Shown here piece after piece: positions 20,575 to 24,114 of a DNA stretch of 24,114 bases (its first letter is position 1; every line of letters starts with the position of its first letter). The stretch lies in NCBI GenBank assembly GCA_035290025.1, contig DATDVL010000059.1, forward strand, positions 1 through 24,114, in the 5' to 3' direction. The notes under the pieces were generated by a model that saw only the letters and a list, made by a program, of their open reading frames with translations, ran no database searches and was not told the DNA's origin. Source of the stretch: DATDVL01 sp035290025. GTDB taxonomy: Archaea; Nanobdellota; Nanobdellia; SCGC-AAA011-G17; DATDVL01. The position numbers and the translations under genes are program-made.

Positions 20575-20582
20575 TTATAAAT
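20575..20582 (+). promoter_or_regulatory. TATA box for the ferredoxin gene
   Basis: TTATAAAT-like element (TTTTATAAATC context) centred about 26 nt before ATG 20604. Confidence 0.55.
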
Positions 20583-20603
20583 CAACTCCCTCGAGAAAAA
20601 AAC

Positions 20604-20852
20604 ATGGCAAAATACAAAGTAGAATTCATTAAAGTAGAGTGCATAGGAGCATTAGCCTGTGTTGCCGTGCACAGCAAACGATGGTTACCTACCAATGACG
20701 GAAAAGTAGACTTGGAAGGAGCAAAAGAAGAAAATGGTAGGTTTATACTCTGGATTGACGAAAAGGAACTACCAAAGATGAAAGAAGCAGCAGAAGTATG
20801 CCCTGTCAATGTGATACATATTTATGATGAGAAAGGGACAAGAATAATTTAA
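20604..20852 (+). CDS. Single-cluster ferredoxin with three cysteine ligands
   Basis: The 82-aa protein resembles archaeal monocluster ferredoxins: CIGALAC (C13, C19) near the N-terminus and VCPVNVI (C66) near the C-terminus, with the acidic middle expected of this fold. The second-ligand position (usually Cys or Asp, CxxCxxC/CxxDxxC) is Ala16, and no other cysteine exists, so the protein can offer only three cysteine ligands. A [3Fe-4S] cluster, or a [4Fe-4S] cluster with a non-protein ligand, is expected. It could serve as an electron carrier; its partner is unknown. Monocistronic, with its own TATA box. Confidence 0.88.
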   Translation: MAKYKVEFIKVECIGALACVAVHSKRWLPTNDGKVDLEGAKEENGRFILWIDEKELPKMKEAAEVCPVNVIHIYDEKGTRII

Positions 20853-20884
20853 TTGCGGAAAATTTTCGTTATTTCTTACACAAT

Positions 20885-20894
20885 AGTTAAAAAG
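20885..20894 (+). promoter_or_regulatory. Candidate TATA box upstream of the toxin-like gene
   Basis: AGTTAAAAAG is centred ~27 nt before ATG 20916. It is a weaker match than the TTTATATATA at 20947-20956 inside the gene, which could drive a shorter form. Confidence 0.4.
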
Positions 20895-20915
20895 AATTCT
20901 TACTTTTTCTTGTGA

Positions 20916-21230
20916 ATGACTCCCGAAATACCTGAAGAAGAAAGGTTTATATATAACAAAGACTATACAAAAAGTAGTGAAAAAGTGATTAACTTCCAAG
21001 CCTACCAAGTAAGGGTGAGCAAACATTTCGCCCTGAGTTGGATGCGGGAATGGGATTACGACCTTGAAGAAGTCCATCACCTCATTTGCTCTGCATCAAA
21101 GATTGTCAAAGTAGGAAAAATTAAATACGAAGCCTATAGTCATACAGGAAATAAAAGCAAAAAAATAATATTTGTCAAAAATGAAGATGAAAAAACTCTT
21201 TATGTTATCACTGGAACTGAAAAAACATGA
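20916..21230 (+). CDS. DUF4258-type toxin-like protein of a toxin-antitoxin pair
   Basis: The 104-aa protein has the DUF4258 layout: VSKHFALSWMREWDYDLEEVHHLI (~34-57), KIKYEAYSHTGNKSKKIIFVKN and a final TLYVITGTE strand. The fold is RelE/BrnT-like, and members often act as mRNA-cutting toxins. It is followed, with a 4-nt ATGA overlap, by a YgiT-zinc-finger/AbrB protein, the typical antitoxin partner in such pairs. The first ~23 residues are polar and absent from the usual domain. An in-frame GTG at 20985, downstream of a strong internal TATA box (20947-20956), would give an 81-aa protein closer to the family length. Toxicity is inferred from family and gene order. Confidence 0.8.
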   Translation: MTPEIPEEERFIYNKDYTKSSEKVINFQAYQVRVSKHFALSWMREWDYDLEEVHHLICSASKIVKVGKIKYEAYSHTGNKSKKIIFVKNEDEKTLYVITGTEKT

Positions 21231-21562
21231 AAAACTGCCCTATCTGTAAAAAAGGACCATTTGAACAAGTAGATGATATCATCTTTGATGTAGAAGGCTA
21301 TATTTTCATACTCGAAGGAGCGCGATGTCAAAACTGCAAAGAAGAATTTCCTGATTCTGGAGAAACACAAAAGACGATTATCATCGCAAGAAAACTAGGG
21401 GTATGGTCGGAACCACTGAAACTCTACCGCCATCTGAGCAAAAGCACAGGAGGACTCGTTTTTAGAATACCTGCAGATCTAGAAAGACAATTACAACTCA
21501 CTGAAAAAACAGAGATCGCCATTAGCAAACAAGGAAAGAAAATTATTATAGAACCACAATAA
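21227..21562 (+). CDS. YgiT-type zinc finger / AbrB-like antitoxin
   Basis: In this 111-aa protein, CPIC (C4, C7) and CQNC (C34, C37) form the YgiT zinc finger around FILEGARCQNC. After a linker the C-terminal ~45 residues (TGGLVFRIPADLERQLQL...AISKQGKKIIIEP) read as a SpoVT/AbrB DNA-binding half-domain. This is the expected antitoxin for the overlapping DUF4258 gene: the zinc finger binds the toxin, and the C-terminal domain binds the operon's own promoter. The toxin-first order is like mqsRA-type systems. Confidence 0.86.
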   Translation: MKNCPICKKGPFEQVDDIIFDVEGYIFILEGARCQNCKEEFPDSGETQKTIIIARKLGVWSEPLKLYRHLSKSTGGLVFRIPADLERQLQLTEKTEIAISKQGKKIIIEPQ

Positions 21563-21579
21563 CCACTTGTTATAATAAT

Positions 21580-22080
21580 TTATGTTATATTCATTGCTTC
21601 TTCTAAAAATCTTACATCTCTTCGGACGATGAACTTTCCTGTATAATCCTTTGGGCTATCTTTTTTTAATACATTTATTGCATCTCTCAAAGAATACCAC
21701 TCAACCTTAAAACCATCATCGATCTCATCTTGAGTAAAATCTGTTTTACCTGAACTAATTTCTTTAGCAAGAAAACATATTGAATTCTGCACTAATTCAT
21801 GCTTGCTTTTATATTCAATAATCCTACCAAGAATTTTACCTATTCTTATTTTTGAACCAACCTCTTCAGCAACCTCACGATGCAAAGCACTCTCTAATTC
21901 TTCACCATCTTCAATACCACCACCAGGAAGCTTATGATAATTTTCTTTTTGCACATTTAATAGTGCAACTTGATTATTGCGAAATAGAACGCAACGGACG
22001 GCGCTACGTTTTTTCCAAATACCCACTTTTTTATTTTTTAATCCAATATCTCTATCACACAATTCAAGAAGTGTTTTCAT
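21580..22080 (-). CDS. Nudix hydrolase
   Basis: The 166-aa protein has an intact Nudix box: GGGIEDGEELESALHREVAEEVG (~53-75), with G54, E60, R68, E69, E72, E73 and G75 at the canonical spacing. The N-terminal strand VRCVLFRNNQVALLNVQ and the C-terminal EWYSLRDAINVL complete the domain. It hydrolyses a nucleoside diphosphate linked to another moiety; the substrate is unknown. In contrast to the Nudix-like gene at 16425-16907, all metal ligands are present. It converges with the antitoxin gene (17-bp gap) and starts only 26 bp after the end of the acetyl-CoA synthetase gene. Confidence 0.92.
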   Translation of the reverse strand: MKTLLELCDRDIGLKNKKVGIWKKRSAVRCVLFRNNQVALLNVQKENYHKLPGGGIEDGEELESALHREVAEEVGSKIRIGKILGRIIEYKSKHELVQNSICFLAKEISSGKTDFTQDEIDDGFKVEWYSLRDAINVLKKDSPKDYTGKFIVRRDVRFLEEAMNIT

Positions 22081-22105
22081 ATTTTTTTATAATTACACTT
22101 TATTT

Positions 22106-23461
22106 TTAATCTTTGTTATAATAATCCACCAAAATCTTCATTGCCTTCACCGCCCTTTCAGGGAAAGAAAAACAAGGAATACCAAACTCCTCCAAATTTC
22201 GCTTATGCACATCCGTAAACTCACCACCCGTAGAAACAACAAACAACGGCTTCTTGGTATTAGTAAACGCCTCCTTCACCACATCAACAACATCAGACGT
22301 AATCAAGGGAGTTTGATACAACAAAATAACAAGTAACATATCAACTTGCTTATCTGATAAACAAGCATCCATTGCAACACGATACCGCTCCGTCGTCGCA
22401 TCACCAATCAAGTCCATAGGATTACTAACAACCACCAACGGAGGCAACACCTTCTTCAAAGAATCAACAGTACGTGACTGCAAAGAAGTTAATACTAGCT
22501 TATTCAACTCAACAGCATCAGCAGACAAGATACCATAACCGCCACCATTCGTAATAACTTGTACTTTTCTTCCCAAAGGTTTTTTCGCCTTCTCCAACAC
22601 ACGAGCAAAATCAAACAAATCCTCCAAATTATCAGCCCAGACAACACCCGCCTGAAGCATAGCAGCCTTATAGACCTCAACACTACCCGCAAGAGCAGCA
22701 GTATGAGAAATAGCAGCCTTACCACCCGCAGCAGTAACACCACCTTTCAAAAAAACAATAGGCTTCTTACGAGAAACCCTTTTACAAACATCAAAAAAAC
22801 GACGACCATTCTTCACACCCTCAACATACAAACAAATAACCTTGGTCTCTTTATCATCACCCAAATATTCCACCAAATCAGACTCATCAACAATCGTAGC
22901 ATTACCATAACTAATAAACTTAGCACAACCATAACCCTCCTTCGCCATCAAATCAAGCATAGCAGAACCCACAGCACCAGACTGGCAAGCAAAAGAAATA
23001 CCGCCAGGCTTCGGACGATTCAAACGCAAACGAGGCAAAAACAATGTATCCACACCCGAATATACATCCAATGTACCAAGAACATTAGGACCAATAACCT
23101 CTAAATTATACTTTTTTGCCAACACTTGCAAACGAATTTCATCATCATGATTACCCAGCTCACCAAAACCAGCAGTGACTATAATAATATGCTTGATATT
23201 CTTCTTACCACAATCTTCAACAACACGCAACGCCTCAACAACAGGAACAGCAATAACAGCCAAATCAACCTTCTGCGGAAGATGAGCAACAGAAACATAA
23301 CACGCAACATTCAAAATAGAAGAAGCATGAGGATTAACAGCAAATAATTTACCCTGAAAACAAGACTCCAATAAATTTTTAAGAATAACATGACCCACCT
23401 TAGAAGGATTACGAGAAGCACCAATAACTACCACTGAACGAGCCTTAAAAAATAATTCCAT
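22106..23461 (-). CDS. ADP-forming acyl-CoA (acetyl-CoA) synthetase, alpha subunit
   Basis: The 451-aa protein matches the archaeal ACD alpha subunit: a CoA-binding Rossmann domain (VVVIGASRNPSKVGHVIL), VIGPNVLGTLD, CQSGAVGSAMLDLMA, ISYGNATIVDESDLVEYL, VFLKGGVTAAGGKAA and the phosphorylated histidine in ISHTAALAGS. It makes ATP from ADP and phosphate while releasing acetate (or another acid) from acyl-CoA. The length suits the separate alpha subunit; no ATP-grasp beta subunit is in the window. It is the likely energy-conserving step after the 2-oxoacid dehydrogenase complex. ATG 23461 follows GAGGTGA at a six-base spacing. Confidence 0.93.
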   Translation of the reverse strand: MELFFKARSVVVIGASRNPSKVGHVILKNLLESCFQGKLFAVNPHASSILNVACYVSVAHLPQKVDLAVIAVPVVEALRVVEDCGKKNIKHIIIVTAGFGELGNHDDEIRLQVLAKKYNLEVIGPNVLGTLDVYSGVDTLFLPRLRLNRPKPGGISFACQSGAVGSAMLDLMAKEGYGCAKFISYGNATIVDESDLVEYLGDDKETKVICLYVEGVKNGRRFFDVCKRVSRKKPIVFLKGGVTAAGGKAAISHTAALAGSVEVYKAAMLQAGVVWADNLEDLFDFARVLEKAKKPLGRKVQVITNGGGYGILSADAVELNKLVLTSLQSRTVDSLKKVLPPLVVVSNPMDLIGDATTERYRVAMDACLSDKQVDMLLVILLYQTPLITSDVVDVVKEAFTNTKKPLFVVSTGGEFTDVHKRNLEEFGIPCFSFPERAVKAMKILVDYYNKD

Positions 23462-23467
23462 TAATCA

Positions 23468-23505
23468 CCTCTTCCTCAAAAAAGAATAAACTACCTATTT
23501 AAATA
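23468..23505 (-). promoter_or_regulatory. Promoter and ribosome-binding site of the acyl-CoA synthetase gene
   Basis: TATTTAAATA at 23496-23505 (minus) predicts transcription from about 23475. GAGG at 23468-23471 then lies six bases before ATG 23461. It is one of the first genes here with both a TATA box and a clear SD. Confidence 0.6.
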
Positions 23506-23508
23506 TTG

Positions 23509-23732
23509 TCATAAAAATTTCATAAAATCTTCCTCTTTAATATCAGCAAGATCCAAAGCACTTTTCAATGTGCCTATTGCCACTCTACTATGTAATGGAA
23601 CAACCGTCGTGATTTTTCTTCCTCTATTTTTATTAATACCACGTGACTCCCCCGCTGACGACTCACTGAAAAACCAAACTTATTGCAAAGAATTTTAACA
23701 CACTCAGCACCAGAACACCTAAACCGCGTCAC
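23509..23732 (-). pseudogene. HicA-like mRNA interferase toxin with a one-base frameshift
   Basis: The GTG start at 23732 overlaps the hicB stop and is preceded by AGGTGG. The first 35 codons give a HicA N-terminus (SGAECVKILCNKFGFSVSRQ, then RGSHVVLIK with the catalytic His). At the A5 run (23627-23631) the frame is lost: continuing in frame gives 18 foreign residues and a stop at 23574. Slipping back one base restores NRGRKITTVVPLHSRVAIGT, then LKSALDLADIKEEDFMKFL, the standard HicA C-terminus, to a stop at 23509 (74 aa in all). A real mutation, a sequencing error in the homopolymer or, less likely, programmed slippage could explain this. Confidence 0.82.
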
Positions 23733-23934
23733 TCTCAACCACCTCAAATGTTGCAACAATAGGACGAGCAAGCTCTTCTTTTAAGGGCATTTCCTCTAAA
23801 TATAATTCGGTGGCTTCTTTCAAATTTGCAAGCGCTTCTTCAACTGTTTTGCCCTGACTAACCGTACCTATTTCAATACACTTAGCGACGTACAAGTCTT
23901 CATCCTTTTGCAAAACAGCAGTTAACACTCTCAT
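23719..23934 (-). CDS. HicB-like antitoxin
   Basis: The 71-aa protein has the HicB pattern: MRVLTAVLQKDEDLYVAKC, VSQGKTVEEALANLKEATELYLEE. ATG 23934 is chosen because HicB proteins start just before this first strand, GAGGTG lies immediately upstream and a TATA-like TTTTAAA (23958-23964) is 27 nt away; the alternative ATG 23973 adds 13 atypical residues. No separate DNA-binding domain follows, so this is the short form. It is paired with the frameshifted hicA downstream (14-nt overlap). Confidence 0.85.
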   Translation of the reverse strand: MRVLTAVLQKDEDLYVAKCIEIGTVSQGKTVEEALANLKEATELYLEEMPLKEELARPIVATFEVVESDAV

Positions 23935-23980
23935 ACCACCTCTAATATCCTGGACGTTTAAAAGACTTCTCATAATTTAG

Positions 23981-24114
23981 TTAGCGACATAAATAACGCA
24001 TAAATCCTTGCGTAAAAGTGTGTTTGTCCCAAAAGCTTTCTAGAGCTTCTTGCATTGCATCAATGGATTTGAAATGCTGTGATTTTGTCACAGCATTTTT
24101 TGTGACCTTCCAGC
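23981..24114 (-). mobile_element. IS630-like transposase, C-terminal end (partial, runs off right edge)
   Basis: A minus-strand reading frame enters from the right edge and ends at TAA 23981-23983. It encodes WKVTKNAVTKSQHFKSIDAM followed by QEALESFWDKHTFTQGFMRYLCR. The pattern W..K.AVT...F.S...ALE.F is that of the C-terminal tail of IS630/Tc1-type DDE transposases as I know them. Only 43 residues are visible, so the assignment is moderate. No terminal inverted repeat can be identified with confidence in the 8 bp before the HicB region. Confidence 0.6.
24072..24098. repeat. Perfect 11-bp inverted repeat inside the transposase reading frame
   Basis: AAATGCTGTGA (24072-24082) and TCACAGCATTT (24088-24098) flank the loop TTTTG. 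On plus it is followed by a short T-run, giving terminator-like form against transcription entering from the left; on minus it lies within codons of the transposase. Confidence 0.7.

Overview
The window is a gene-dense stretch of an archaeal chromosome, most likely a DPANN archaeon of the Woesearchaeota/Pacearchaeota type. The evidence is the archaeal 16S rRNA 5' end at the left edge (minus strand), the eL21, eL41 and Rpo4 genes, TATA/BRE promoters, a TtuA/Ncs6-type tRNA thiolase and an ADP-forming acetyl-CoA synthetase subunit. The lineage is inferred from 16S and gene content; no search was run. A recurring feature is a TATA-like box centred about 25-28 nt upstream of the start codon, which implies largely leaderless mRNAs at first genes and corrects several start codons. 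Operon-internal genes instead overlap by about 4 nt or carry a Shine-Dalgarno (SD) sequence.

Layout. 1-670: 16S rRNA 5' end, a structured leader and the rRNA promoter, all minus. 749-3020 (minus): a translation/transcription operon (small HPF-like protein, eL21, Rpo4, a 35-aa eL41), followed by two overlapping genes that together make a split Ofd1/Tpa1/OGFOD1-type 2-oxoglutarate oxygenase. 3138-5531: a large Cys-rich surface protein with tandem internal duplication. 5642-6205: an unrecognised protein. 6211-10487: a sulfur-relay and ubiquitin-like island (TtuA-like thiolase, ubiquitin-like carrier, unknown protein, divergent E1-like enzyme, JAMM-like protease) followed by a tRNA-dihydrouridine synthase. 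10525-12211: two convergent HExxH zinc-metallopeptidase-like genes. 12244-14317: an unknown gene, a class I aminotransferase and another unknown gene. 14380-15174: a bacterial-type sigma-70 family protein, the most surprising gene here.

15175-20004 (minus) is a tightly overlapping 2-oxoacid dehydrogenase operon: thioredoxin-like protein, E1 alpha, LipB-like lipoyl/octanoyl transferase, E1 beta, a degenerate Nudix-like protein and E2. No E3 is visible. 22106-23461 encodes the alpha subunit of an ADP-forming acetyl-CoA synthetase. Together they suggest pyruvate (or another 2-oxoacid) to acyl-CoA to acid plus ATP. 20061-22080 holds an unknown protein, a three-Cys ferredoxin, a DUF4258 / YgiT-AbrB toxin-antitoxin pair and a canonical Nudix hydrolase. 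The right edge (23509-24114) is a decayed accessory spot: a HicBA pair whose hicA has a one-base frameshift, beside the 3' end of an IS630-like transposase.

Best candidates for something unusual: the sigma-70-like factor in an archaeal promoter landscape; the split OGFOD1-like oxygenase fused by position to ribosomal genes; the compact ubiquitin-like/E1/JAMM/thiolase island with its bidirectional TATA box; and the LipB- and pseudo-Nudix-containing 2-oxoacid dehydrogenase operon.
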